Part shown: positions 1-6,191 of the stretch, piece by piece | Numbering within the stretch: position 1 is the first letter of the stretch | Layout of the letters: each line of letters opens with the position of its first letter | From: an uncultured Hyphomicrobiales bacterium | GTDB taxonomy: Bacteria > Pseudomonadota > Alphaproteobacteria > Rhizobiales > Beijerinckiaceae | Assembly: GCA_903916165.1 (NCBI GenBank) | Contig: CAIWVR010000238.1 | Location: 1 to 8,985, forward strand | Direction: 5' to 3' | Length of the DNA: 8,985 bases | Program-made: the position numbers and the translations under genes | The notes under the pieces: generated by a model | Database searches by the model: none | What the model saw: the letters and a program-made list of their open reading frames with translations, nothing else | Told to the model about the DNA's origin: nothing

Positions 1-1203
1 AAAGCCCTGATAGCGGGCCATTTCCGCACGATCCAGCACGAGCACGACCACGGGACCGCGCGCCGCATCGCCACGTGCGATGGGGCTGCCGATGGCGGTC
101 AGTGCCGCCAGCAGGCGCGAGACGCCAATCGAGAAGCCGGTGGCGGGCACCGGCTCGCCGCGGAAACGCGCGACGAGACCGTCGTAGCGACCGCCGCCGC
201 CCACCGAGCCGAAGCGCATGGGGCGGCCGTGCTCGTCCTTCGTCTCAAAGGTGAGTTCAGCCTCATAAACAGGGCCGGTGTAATATTCGAGGCCGCGCAC
301 GACGGCGGGGTCGATCACGATGCGCCCGTCGCCATAGCCGCCGGCATTCACCAGCGATGCGATCTCGGCCAGTTCCGCCACGCCTTCCGCGCCGCGCTCG
401 GACCCGCCGATGGCGTCGCGCAGATGAACGATGGTCTCTTCATTGGTGGCCCCGCGCGCGCCGGTGAAGGCGAGCACGCGGTCGATGGCGGATGATGACA
501 GATCGGCGCCCTTGGTGAAGTCGCCCGATTCATCCTTGCGGCCGGGGCCGAGCAGCAGGCGCACGCCGTCGGTTCCCAGCCGGTCGAGCTTGTCGATGGC
601 GCGCAGCACGATCAGGCGTTGCGCCGAGCGGTCGTCGCCAGCCAGCCCCGCGGCCTCCAGCACGCCGTCGAGCACCTTGCGGTTGTTGACCTTCACGACA
701 TAATCGCCGCGCGTGATCCCGACCTTTTCCAGCGTGTCGGCGGCCATCATGCAGATTTCAGCGTCAGCTGCGACGGAGGCCGAGCCGACCGTGTCGGCAT
801 CGAACTGCATGAACTGGCGGAAGCGGCCCGGACCCGGCTTTTCATTGCGGAACACGAAGCCCGAGCGATAGCTGCGATAGGGTTTTGGGAGCTTGTCGTA
901 ATTTTCCGCCACAAAGCGGGCGAGCGGCGCGGTGAGGTCGTAGCGCAGCGACAGCCATTGCTCGTCATCGTCCTGGAAGGAGAACACGCCTTCATTGGGT
1001 CGGTCGAGATCGGGCAGGAATTTTCCCAGCGTCTCGGTATATTCGATGAAGGGTGTCTCGACCGCTTCAAAACCGTAAAGCTCGTAGACCTCGCGGATGG
1101 CCGAGGTCATGCGATGGATGGCGGCGATCTCGGCGGGGCCGCGGTCGGCCAGTCCGCGCGGCAGGCGCGCCTTCACATTGGGCTTTGGGGGCTGGTCGGT
1201 CAT
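1..1203 (-). CDS. hisS: Histidyl-tRNA synthetase (HisRS), N-terminal 401 residues, partial at left edge
   Basis: This class II aminoacyl-tRNA synthetase charges tRNA-His with histidine in the cytoplasm. The frame is open from an ATG at 1203 to base 1. About 401 residues are present; the family is usually 420-510 residues, so the C-terminal end of the anticodon-binding domain is missing. Visible motifs are LRYDLTAP (86-93), the motif 2 strand and loop [14 protein letters not shown] (118-131, with catalytic Arg119 and Glu121), the histidine-specific RGLEYYTG (303-310) and motif 3 GFSIGVSRL (356-364). The loop lacks the PQKG of the E. coli type, which marks the divergent alphaproteobacterial HisRS. 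The ATG is chosen because the protein aligns from a basic N-terminus into PRGLADRGP; the ribosome binding site in front is weak. The gene lies downstream of the parDE pair on the same strand, 78 bases past the end of the old parE frame, so some shared transcription is possible. I see no terminator between them. Confidence 0.96.
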   Translation of the reverse strand, partial: MTDQPPKPNVKARLPRGLADRGPAEIAAIHRMTSAIREVYELYGFEAVETPFIEYTETLGKFLPDLDRPNEGVFSFQDDDEQWLSLRYDLTAPLARFVAENYDKLPKPYRSYRSGFVFRNEKPGPGRFRQFMQFDADTVGSASVAADAEICMMAADTLEKVGITRGDYVVKVNNRKVLDGVLEAAGLAGDDRSAQRLIVLRAIDKLDRLGTDGVRLLLGPGRKDESGDFTKGADLSSSAIDRVLAFTGARGATNEETIVHLRDAIGGSERGAEGVAELAEIASLVNAGGYGDGRIVIDPAVVRGLEYYTGPVYEAELTFETKDEHGRPMRFGSVGGGGRYDGLVARFRGEPVPATGFSIGVSRLLAALTAIGSPIARGDAARGPVVVLVLDRAEMARYQGF

Positions 1204-1281
1204 GGCGCAGGCAGGCCTTGGGGCAATGGGGAAAACAGGCCTGTGTCATAAGCGGCGGGGCCGGGTTGGGCAAGGCTGCCC

Positions 1282-1344
1282 TCAGTCGGCAGGAAACGCC
1301 GCTTCCCAATCGGCGCCAGCGTAAAACAATCGGAGGAAGATGAC
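1282..1344 (-). pseudogene. Detached C-terminal remnant of the parE frame, behind an in-frame TAG
   Basis: Reading straight through the parE stop codon (TAG, 1345-1347 on the minus strand) without any frame change gives 20 more codons, VIFLRLFYAGADWEAAFPAD, then TGA at 1282-1284. This matches the usual end of ParE/RelE toxins, a strand of the type V-x-I-x-R-(I/L)-x-Y-G-G-x-D followed by a short acidic tail. With these residues the protein would be 102 codons counting the stop position, the normal size for ParE. The simplest explanation is one base substitution that created an amber codon. A sequencing error or a natural suppressor cannot be excluded from the sequence alone. Confidence 0.75.
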
Positions 1345-1590
1345 CTAAGTTGGAGTCACCGTAAACGCGAGCGTCATGCGGCGGCCGAACGACGAGACCC
1401 GCAAGCCAGGCCGGATATCGTTGCGCAGGGTCCCGCGTTCAGCAGCCATGTCGAAAGACTGGCAATGGCTTTCGATCCGCATGAGCCAGGCATCAGCGCG
1501 CGCAACACCGGCACTCCCGACAATGTAATCGTAAAGGCGCTCAAGATCGTTTGCAGCCTCTGGCGAGTAGATCACCTGCCGCCGTTTCAC
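1345..1590 (-). CDS. parE: ParE/RelE-type toxin, truncated by a premature amber stop
   Basis: The 81-residue product has the N-terminal ParE pattern: YSPEAANDLERLYDYI (8-23), a helix with WLMRIESHCQSF, then RPGLRVSSFGRRMTLAFTV (60-78). ParE toxins of this family generally act on DNA gyrase and are neutralised by the ParD encoded just upstream. The frame starts at GTG (1588-1590), whose bases overlap the TGA of parD (GTGA), so translation is coupled. It ends early: normal ParE is about 95-102 residues, and the missing last strand is still encoded in frame after the TAG. Losing a core beta-strand and the conserved C-terminal Arg/Tyr region would probably inactivate the toxin, which is an inference. 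If so, the antitoxin gene is now a free-standing leftover. Confidence 0.8.
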   Translation of the reverse strand: MKRRQVIYSPEAANDLERLYDYIVGSAGVARADAWLMRIESHCQSFDMAAERGTLRNDIRPGLRVSSFGRRMTLAFTVTPT

Positions 1591-1868
1591 GCAGTGTCTC
1601 TGCGCTTGTCGGCATGTCGGCTGCGCAGGCGGGCAAACACCTCTTCAGCGGCGATGCCCCGCGAGGGGTCTGTCGCCATGGCGTCGAACACGCGGGCGAC
1701 ATCCTCCGTCAACCATCGCTCGACAGCCGCGTCACGCTCCTGCAAGGCGCGCAAGCCTGCGCGAACGACCTCGCTGCCGGACGCATAGGCTCCCGAGGCG
1801 ACCTTGTTGTCGATGAAGGCCGCATGCTCCGATGGCAAGCTGAACGTGCGCTTTTTGGCATTGGACAT
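1587..1868 (-). CDS. parD: ParD-type antitoxin, ribbon-helix-helix
   Basis: The 93-residue protein begins KKRTFSLPSEHAAFIDNKV and continues into SGSEVVRAGLRALQERD. This is the CopG/ParD ribbon-helix-helix fold: a short DNA-binding strand (about 6-12) and two helices (about 13-50). The C-terminal half, rich in charged residues (EDVARVFDAMATDPSRGIAA), is the part that usually wraps the toxin. The start at 1868 is preferred over an upstream ATG at 1976 because a good ribosome binding site, GGGAG, sits 7 bases before it and the family motif begins directly afterwards. The longer version would also run through the operator palindrome. ParD proteins normally repress their own promoter, and the perfect inverted repeat at 1889-1907 is a fitting operator. 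The partner toxin frame overlaps by 4 bases and is broken. Confidence 0.88.
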   Translation of the reverse strand: MSNAKKRTFSLPSEHAAFIDNKVASGAYASGSEVVRAGLRALQERDAAVERWLTEDVARVFDAMATDPSRGIAAEEVFARLRSRHADKRRDTA

Positions 1869-1875
1869 GAATGAT

Positions 1876-1880
1876 CTCCC
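1876..1880 (-). promoter_or_regulatory. Ribosome binding site of parD
   Basis: GGGAG on the minus strand lies 7 bases before the ATG at 1868. It decides between this start and the longer in-frame ATG at 1976. Confidence 0.6.
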
Positions 1881-1886
1881 GACCCA

Positions 1887-1915
1887 ACGGTATGACTTAA
1901 TCATACCTATGACAA
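1887..1915 (-). promoter_or_regulatory. Autoregulatory promoter/operator of parDE
   Basis: A perfect inverted repeat, GGTATGA-cttaa-TCATACC, lies at 1889-1907, 21 bases upstream of the parD ATG. On the minus strand a TTGTCA (1910-1915) could be the -35 box; 17 bases on, TACCGT (1887-1892) is a weak -10. The palindrome fills the spacer between them. That placement is what is expected for repression by a ribbon-helix-helix antitoxin. A further copy of the half-site TATGAC occurs at 1909-1914. The palindrome is seen directly; the promoter boxes and the ParD binding are inferred. Confidence 0.5.
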
Positions 1916-1957
1916 CCGCCGACTTGACCTCAAGCAAGGCGCGGCTGACGTTTGTCG

Positions 1958-1986
1958 TGTCCTGTGATCGGGACAATCAGGGTCCC
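1958..1986 (+). repeat. Two overlapping inverted repeats at the exporter gene start
   Basis: TGTCC (1958-1962) pairs with GGACA (1971-1975). GGGAC (1970-1974) can instead pair with GTCCC (1982-1986). The shared middle arm makes the two hairpins mutually exclusive. The only purine-rich ribosome binding site candidate for the gene starting at 1992, AGGG at 1979-1982, falls mostly in the loop of the second hairpin. This may be an operator with three half-sites, a translation switch, or chance. The arms are short (5 bases). Confidence 0.3.
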
Positions 1987-1991
1987 ATTTC

Positions 1992-3005
1992 ATGCGCATG
2001 CGTTTTCTCGGCATTCTCCTCCTTCTGGCCGGCACCTTCGCCGGTGTCTTCATCTGGTGGCGTTATTTCGCGCCGGTTGAGCTTGCGGCTGTTCACCCGA
2101 CCCGCGGCACGGCGGCAGACGTCGTCTATGCCACCGGCACGGTGGAGCCCGAGAAATGGGCCAAGGTGATCGCCCTGCAGCGCAAGCGCATCACCGCCCT
2201 GTGCGATTGCGAGGGCAAGCCCGTGAGAAAGGGCGATGTGCTGGGTCAGCTGGACGATAATGAGGAGCGCGCCCAGCTGCGCGAGCTGGATGCACGCCGC
2301 ACGCGGCTGCAGGGCGATGTGGAGCGCACGCGCGGGCTCGTCGCGCGGTCGTTTGCAACCCAGACCGGGCTCGACCAGCTTGTCACGCAGGTCAGCGAAT
2401 ATGACGCCCGCATGGGCGCGGTCGAAGACCGCATCGCCAATCTCGTGCTGCGGGCGCCGATGGATGGCGTCGTGCTGCGCAAGGATGGTCAGGTCGGCGA
2501 GATCGCCAGCACTGGTGTGAATGACGTGCTCTTCTGGGTCGGCCAGCCCAAGCCCCTGCGCGTCGTCGCCGACGTCAACGAGGAAGACATTCCGCGTGTG
2601 CGCAAGGGGCAGGCCGTGCTCGTGCGCAGCGAGGGTTTCAAGGACGCCCCGCTGGCAGCCAGCGTCGGGGAGATCACGCCCAAGGGCGATCCGGCGACCA
2701 AGACGTTTCGTGTCTATCTCGCGCTGCCCGACGATTCGCCCCTGAAAATAGGCATGAGCATCGAGGCCAATATTGTCACGCGCGAGAAGGACCAGGCGCT
2801 GTTACTGCCGGCCGAGGCGATCAAAGCCGACGCCGTGTTTCGCCTCGTCGATGGCAGGCTGCTGCGCACGCCGGTGAAGCTCGGGATTCGGGGTGCGCGG
2901 ATGGTTGAGATCGTCGAGGGCATCACCGAACGCGATCTTGTCGCCTCGCCCATCGAGACCGCATTCCGGGACGGTCTGCGCGTGCGCATGCGGGCCAATC
3001 CATGA
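1992..3005 (+). CDS. Periplasmic adaptor (HlyD/MacA/DevB family) of an ABC exporter
   Basis: This is the membrane fusion subunit that links an inner-membrane ABC exporter to an outer-membrane channel. The 337-residue protein has an N-terminal membrane anchor (about 5-23, LGILLLLAGTFAGVFIWW) with no lipobox cysteine. A first lipoyl half follows (about 60-88, KRITALCDCEGKPVRKGDVL), then a short coiled-coil hairpin (about 90-147, rich in Arg/Glu/Leu). The second lipoyl half is LVLRAPMDGVVLRKDGQVGE (151-170). The beta-barrel and membrane-proximal domains occupy about 188-335 (PLRVVADVNEEDI, LKIGMSIEANIV). The hairpin is much shorter than in HlyD and closer to MacA/DevB. The ATG at 1992 is followed by a second in-frame ATG at 1998; either could serve. 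The stop overlaps the permease start by 4 bases (ATGA). The order adaptor-permease-ATPase is that of cyanobacterial devBCA. The substrate is unknown. Confidence 0.88.
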   Translation: MRMRFLGILLLLAGTFAGVFIWWRYFAPVELAAVHPTRGTAADVVYATGTVEPEKWAKVIALQRKRITALCDCEGKPVRKGDVLGQLDDNEERAQLRELDARRTRLQGDVERTRGLVARSFATQTGLDQLVTQVSEYDARMGAVEDRIANLVLRAPMDGVVLRKDGQVGEIASTGVNDVLFWVGQPKPLRVVADVNEEDIPRVRKGQAVLVRSEGFKDAPLAASVGEITPKGDPATKTFRVYLALPDDSPLKIGMSIEANIVTREKDQALLLPAEAIKADAVFRLVDGRLLRTPVKLGIRGARMVEIVEGITERDLVASPIETAFRDGLRVRMRANP

Positions 3006-4249
3006 GTGGCATGATCGGCCTGGCCTTTTCCATCGCGAACACGCACATCCGCTCGCGCCTGCGCCAGACGCTCGTCGGCGTGACGGGGGTCGCCATCGGC
3101 GTCGGCTTTTCGGTGATGATGGCCGCCCTGATGGAAGGCTCGCAGGATGATTTCATCACGCAGCTCGTCGACTCGCTGCCCCATATTTCTGTCACCGACG
3201 AGCGTCGCGAGCCGCCGCGCCAGCCCGCCGATGTCGCCTTCGACGCCGCCGAGATCCATGGCCTGACGACCCTGAAATTGCGGCCGGGCATCAAGAACCC
3301 CTTTGCCATCATGGCGGCGCTGGAAGGCTGGCTGCCGGGTGCCGTCGCGCCCTCCGTGCAGTCGAAATCGGTGATCCGCTTTGCCGGCCGCGACACGGCG
3401 GCGAATGTCACCGGCATCGATCCGCGCCGTGAGCCCAATGTCTCGAAACTCGCGGCGCAGATCCGCTTCGGCACGCTCGACTCGCTCTACAAATCGTCCA
3501 ATGCCATCATTCTGGGCGACGGGCTGGCCAAAAAAGTCGGCGCGCGCATCGGCAATTCCGTCGTGCTGACCTCGGGCTCCGGGCGCACCATGTCGGCGAC
3601 CGTGGTCGCACTGTCACATGCCGGCGTCACGCAGATCGACGATGGCGTGGCCTATGTGCTGATCAAGACGGCGCAGATCCTGGCCGGTCAGACGGGGCTG
3701 GTGAATGAATTGCGGGTGAAGACGCGCGACGTCCTGCAGGCGCGCGAGGTCGCCTCGCGCATCGAGGCGGAAACCGGCTACAAGGCGACCTCCTGGCAGG
3801 AGGCCCATGAGGATCTGCTGTCGGCGTTCCAGATCCGTAATTTCATCATGTACACGGTCGTCAGTGCGATCCTGATGGTGGCGTCCTTTGGCACCTACAA
3901 CATCATTTCCACCATCACGCATGAAAAGACGCGCGACATCGCCATCCTGAAATCACTCGGTTTCCCCTCTGCTGTCGTGCGCCGCATCTTCGTCATGGAA
4001 TCGATGATGATCGGCGTGATGGGTCTCCTGCTCGGCTGGATGATCGGGCTCGCCATGACCTGGGGCATGCAGCAGATCGAGTTCAAGTCGCCGTTCATGG
4101 ATTCGAATCATCTGCCGGTGCTCTATTCGTGGCGCCATTACGCGATTGCCGGGCTCGTGGCCTTTAGCGCCTCGGTCATTGCGGGCTATTTTCCGGCGCG
4201 AAAGGCCGCCGCCGTGCAGCCCGTCGAAATTATCCGGGGCGCCTCATGA
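3002..4249 (+). CDS. ABC transporter permease, MacB/LolC/FtsX (DevC-like) type
   Basis: This 415-residue inner-membrane protein has the topology of type VII ABC permeases. One transmembrane helix (about 22-44) is followed by a large periplasmic domain (about 45-278) and three C-terminal helices (about 280-303, 331-356 and 380-397). The cytoplasmic loop EKTRDIAILKSLGF (308-321) is the characteristic coupling helix of the family. The protein ends with the hallmark YFPARKAAAVQPVEIIRG (396-413). Such permeases do not form a channel through the membrane; they drive periplasmic substrates mechanically, either towards an outer-membrane exit duct (MacB, DevC) or as lipoprotein release (LolCE). The adaptor gene directly upstream favours the tripartite efflux role over Lol. 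The ATG overlaps the adaptor stop and the TGA overlaps the ATPase start, so all three should be made in a fixed ratio from one mRNA. Confidence 0.9.
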   Translation: MSGMIGLAFSIANTHIRSRLRQTLVGVTGVAIGVGFSVMMAALMEGSQDDFITQLVDSLPHISVTDERREPPRQPADVAFDAAEIHGLTTLKLRPGIKNPFAIMAALEGWLPGAVAPSVQSKSVIRFAGRDTAANVTGIDPRREPNVSKLAAQIRFGTLDSLYKSSNAIILGDGLAKKVGARIGNSVVLTSGSGRTMSATVVALSHAGVTQIDDGVAYVLIKTAQILAGQTGLVNELRVKTRDVLQAREVASRIEAETGYKATSWQEAHEDLLSAFQIRNFIMYTVVSAILMVASFGTYNIISTITHEKTRDIAILKSLGFPSAVVRRIFVMESMMIGVMGLLLGWMIGLAMTWGMQQIEFKSPFMDSNHLPVLYSWRHYAIAGLVAFSASVIAGYFPARKAAAVQPVEIIRGAS

Positions 4250-4929
4250 AGCCGCCCGTCATCGAGACGAAGAATGTCACACGCACGCTGCCTGGCGAAG
4301 TGCCCGTGACGCTGATCGCGGGTGTCGATCTGGCCGTGCAGCCGGGCGAGTTTCTCGCCATCACCGGCCCGTCGGGCTCGGGAAAATCATCGCTGCTCTA
4401 TCTGCTCGGCCTGCTCGATATGCCCACCTCCGGCCAAGTGCTGATCGCGGGACGCGAGACCAGCCGGATGAGCGAGGCGGCGCGCGCGCGGTTGCGGCTC
4501 GAGACGCTGGGCTTCGTGTTCCAGTTTCATTTCCTGCTGCCGGAATTTACCGCTGCGCAGAATGTCGCGCTGCCGATGCGCGCGCTCGGCCGCTTGTCCG
4601 ACAAGGATATTGAAGCGCGCGCGCAGATGTTGCTGGCGTCGCTCGGCCTCGCCGACCATGCCCATAAAAGGCCTGACCAGATGTCAGGCGGCCAGCGCCA
4701 GCGCGTCGCCATTGCGCGCGCGCTCGCCAATGATCCGCTGGTGGTGCTGGCGGATGAACCCACCGGCAATCTCGACACGGCCTCGACCGCACAGGTGCTG
4801 GGCATTTTGCGCGACATGATCGCGGGCGAGGCGGGCAAATCGGTGGTCGTCGTCACGCATGATGTCGGCCTCGCCGCGCAGGCGGATCGGCGCGTTCATA
4901 TCGTCGATGGCCGGATTGCGGTGCCTTAG
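4246..4929 (+). CDS. ABC transporter ATP-binding protein, LolD/MacB-NBD/DevA type
   Basis: This 227-residue cytoplasmic ATPase powers the exporter. All nucleotide-binding elements are intact: Walker A GPSGSGKS (41-48), Q-loop FQFHFLLPEFTA with Gln93, signature MSGGQ (146-150), Walker B VVLADEP with catalytic Glu171, D-loop GNLDT and H-loop His205 in VVVTHD. The sequences LLPEFTAAQNVALPM and ADEPTGNLDTAS are typical of the LolD/MacB/DevA subfamily. It is a single domain of normal length, unlike MacB, where ATPase and permease are fused. A GGGG run lies 5-8 bases before the ATG, which also overlaps the permease stop. Its TAG (4927-4929) overlaps the stop of the convergent SGNH hydrolase gene. 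It is the last gene of the operon and no terminator hairpin is evident after it. Confidence 0.93.
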   Translation: MKPPVIETKNVTRTLPGEVPVTLIAGVDLAVQPGEFLAITGPSGSGKSSLLYLLGLLDMPTSGQVLIAGRETSRMSEAARARLRLETLGFVFQFHFLLPEFTAAQNVALPMRALGRLSDKDIEARAQMLLASLGLADHAHKRPDQMSGGQRQRVAIARALANDPLVVLADEPTGNLDTASTAQVLGILRDMIAGEAGKSVVVVTHDVGLAAQADRRVHIVDGRIAVP

Positions 4930-5780
4930 GGACGCATCAGGCTGCGCGGAACCGAGGCGACCGCCGGCTGCGTCTGGCTGCGCGGCGGGGCAGGTGGCGC
5001 GATGAGATCCGTTACAGCGCGCGCCATGGCGGTGGCGAGACACGCATAGCCTCGGTCGCTCATGTGGAAACCGTCGCTCGACAGCATCGTGCGCAGGCTT
5101 TCCGGAGCCTTCTCGGCCCAGTCTTTCATTAGCTTGTAACGCGACAGAACGGGCGTGCCGGTCTCGGTACCGACGCTCTCGATGATTTTCACGAAACGCT
5201 CGTAGCGAACCGGATCCTTCACAGTCGGATAGAATTGCGGATCGAGGAGCACAATGTCGGTCTGCTTCGATTTCACGAGTTTCACGCCAAGCTCGACGAA
5301 GGCACGGAATGCTTGTTCATCGGCACCCTTGACGGCATCATTGGTGCCGACCTGCCAGACCACGAGGTCGAATTTTTCCGCCGTCACGCGCTCCTCGAGA
5401 CGCGCCATGGCCGCATCAGCCGTCTCGCCATTGACGCCCGCGTTGACCACGTCGACGTCGGCACCGAACTGGCGTTCGAGATTGGTCTCGAACTTCGCGG
5501 GATAGGTATGTTGCGGCGTGGTGGCACCGATGCCGCGCGTCGAGGATGAGCCGATGGCCAGAACCTTGAAGCCGGTCCGGGCGGACACGCGCTTGGCGAG
5601 ATCTTTCAACCGCGCCTTCTGCATCAGCATGGACTGGGCGCGCGGGCAGGCTTCATCGGCAAGGACTGGCACCATGGTCGACAAGGAAAATGCGGCGCAG
5701 ATGGCAAGGATGGCGGCGCGCAGGACGCCGCGGCGTGGCTTGCGCTCGATGTATCCTTCCAGACCGGACGCTGCGTGCAT
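4926..5780 (-). CDS. Secreted SGNH/GDSL-family hydrolase
   Basis: The 284-residue product has a signal peptide: a basic region RKPRRGVLR (13-21), a hydrophobic stretch (22-41) and a probable cleavage after VLA, before DEACPRA. The SGNH blocks follow in order. Block I is GSSSTRGIG (77-85, nucleophile probably Ser79), block II Gly in VNAGVNGET (112-120), block III GTND (145-148, Asn147) and block V SDGFH (235-239, Asp236 and His239). The family includes esterases, lipases and acyl-ester or carbohydrate deacetylases; which ester is cut cannot be told from the sequence. The Asp of the usual GDS block is Ser here. A Pro-rich tail (about 261-284) follows the domain. The start at 5780 is preferred to an upstream in-frame ATG at 5912 because it puts the signal peptide near the N-terminus and has a GAGAG just ahead. 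The gene converges on the exporter operon with a 4-base overlap of stop codons. Confidence 0.88.
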   Translation of the reverse strand: MHAASGLEGYIERKPRRGVLRAAILAICAAFSLSTMVPVLADEACPRAQSMLMQKARLKDLAKRVSARTGFKVLAIGSSSTRGIGATTPQHTYPAKFETNLERQFGADVDVVNAGVNGETADAAMARLEERVTAEKFDLVVWQVGTNDAVKGADEQAFRAFVELGVKLVKSKQTDIVLLDPQFYPTVKDPVRYERFVKIIESVGTETGTPVLSRYKLMKDWAEKAPESLRTMLSSDGFHMSDRGYACLATAMARAVTDLIAPPAPPRSQTQPAVASVPRSLMRP

Positions 5781-6051
5781 CTGCTCTCTCTTGCGTGGCT
5801 CTGAAGCCGTAGCTTGAAATCTGACAACAGCCGGAGCTTCCAACGGGAGCGCCTGCAAGGTCAAGACCGGAGGGTCGCCTTGCGTGGCTGATTCCGCACC
5901 ATTCCTTAACAAAGCCGACAGGAAATGCCTGAATTTCGGGCTTTTCCGTGGTGCGACGCAATATATTCCTAGGTGCAGTGCAGGAATTCAGCTGGGCTGA
6001 CGGGCCCTTGATTGCGAACCCCGACCTGAACGAGCCGTGCAGGGCGAGGCT
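5781..6051. other. Intergenic region upstream of the SGNH hydrolase; no gene recognised
   Basis: No convincing coding frame is seen in these 271 bases. The minus strand stays open upstream of the hydrolase start to an ATG at 5912, but the encoded residues precede the signal peptide and look unconserved. Two exact copies of CTTGCGTGGCT (plus strand) occur at 5790-5800 and 5879-5889. A near-palindrome, GCCTGAATTTCGGGC followed by TTTT, lies at 5927-5941. A TATATT at 5961-5966 is the only AT-rich hexamer, without a clear -35 partner. The hydrolase promoter must lie here but I cannot place it. Confidence 0.4.
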
Positions 6052-6189
6052 TTACGGGCAAATCTTCTCCTGCGCCTTCTTGATCAGGTGGTCGAGTTCC
6101 CCTTTGGCCAGCGTCGGGTCGCTGAAAGGGTCGCATTGGCAAAGATCAGCACCCGCTTGACAGGGCAGGGAGCGCCCTTTAGCGGCCTC
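6052..6189 (-). pseudogene. Coding-like fragment, possible gene remnant or small ORF without a standard start
   Basis: On the minus strand a frame is open for 45 codons from just after a TGA at 6190-6192 to TAA at 6052-6054. The last third, DPTLAKGELDHLIKKAQEKI then CP, looks like a real amphipathic C-terminal helix. Its codons end mostly in G or C, as in the neighbouring genes. The frame contains no ATG, GTG or TTG, so it is not an intact gene in this form. It could be the tail of a gene whose front was lost when the region was rearranged, or chance. I do not recognise a family. Three cysteines (10, 17 and 19 of the frame) lie in its first half and a fourth next to the end. Confidence 0.25.
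6157..6185 (+). promoter_or_regulatory. Putative promoter of the HAD hydrolase gene
   Basis: A perfect -35 hexamer TTGACA lies at 6157-6162. A 17-base spacer later comes TAGCGG (6180-6185), a poor -10 that keeps only the first TA. Transcription from it would begin at about 6191-6193, that is, at the ATG itself at 6192. No ribosome binding site precedes that ATG, which fits a leaderless mRNA. The spacer holds GGGC...GCCC (6163-6177). The -35 is seen directly; the rest is inference. Confidence 0.35.
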
Positions 6190-6191
6190 TC

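Noticed and set aside
619..1251. Plus-strand open frame (210 codons) over hisS
   Set aside because: Antisense to the clearly conserved HisRS; no recognisable domain.
1869..1976. Longer N-terminus for ParD starting at 1976
   Set aside because: The extension runs through the operator palindrome and lacks family similarity; a good ribosome binding site precedes the start at 1868.
5781..5912. Longer N-terminus for the SGNH hydrolase starting at 5912
   Set aside because: It would bury the signal peptide about 60 residues inside the protein; the start at 5780 gives a normal secretion signal.
5927..5946. Hairpin GCCTGAATTTCGGGC plus TTTT as a terminator
   Set aside because: No gene on the plus strand ends before it, and the realistic stem is only 5 pairs including a wobble.
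5948..6160. Plus-strand 70-codon frame in the gap before the HAD gene
   Set aside because: No ribosome binding site, unremarkable composition, and its end overlaps the more protein-like minus-strand fragment and the HAD promoter region.
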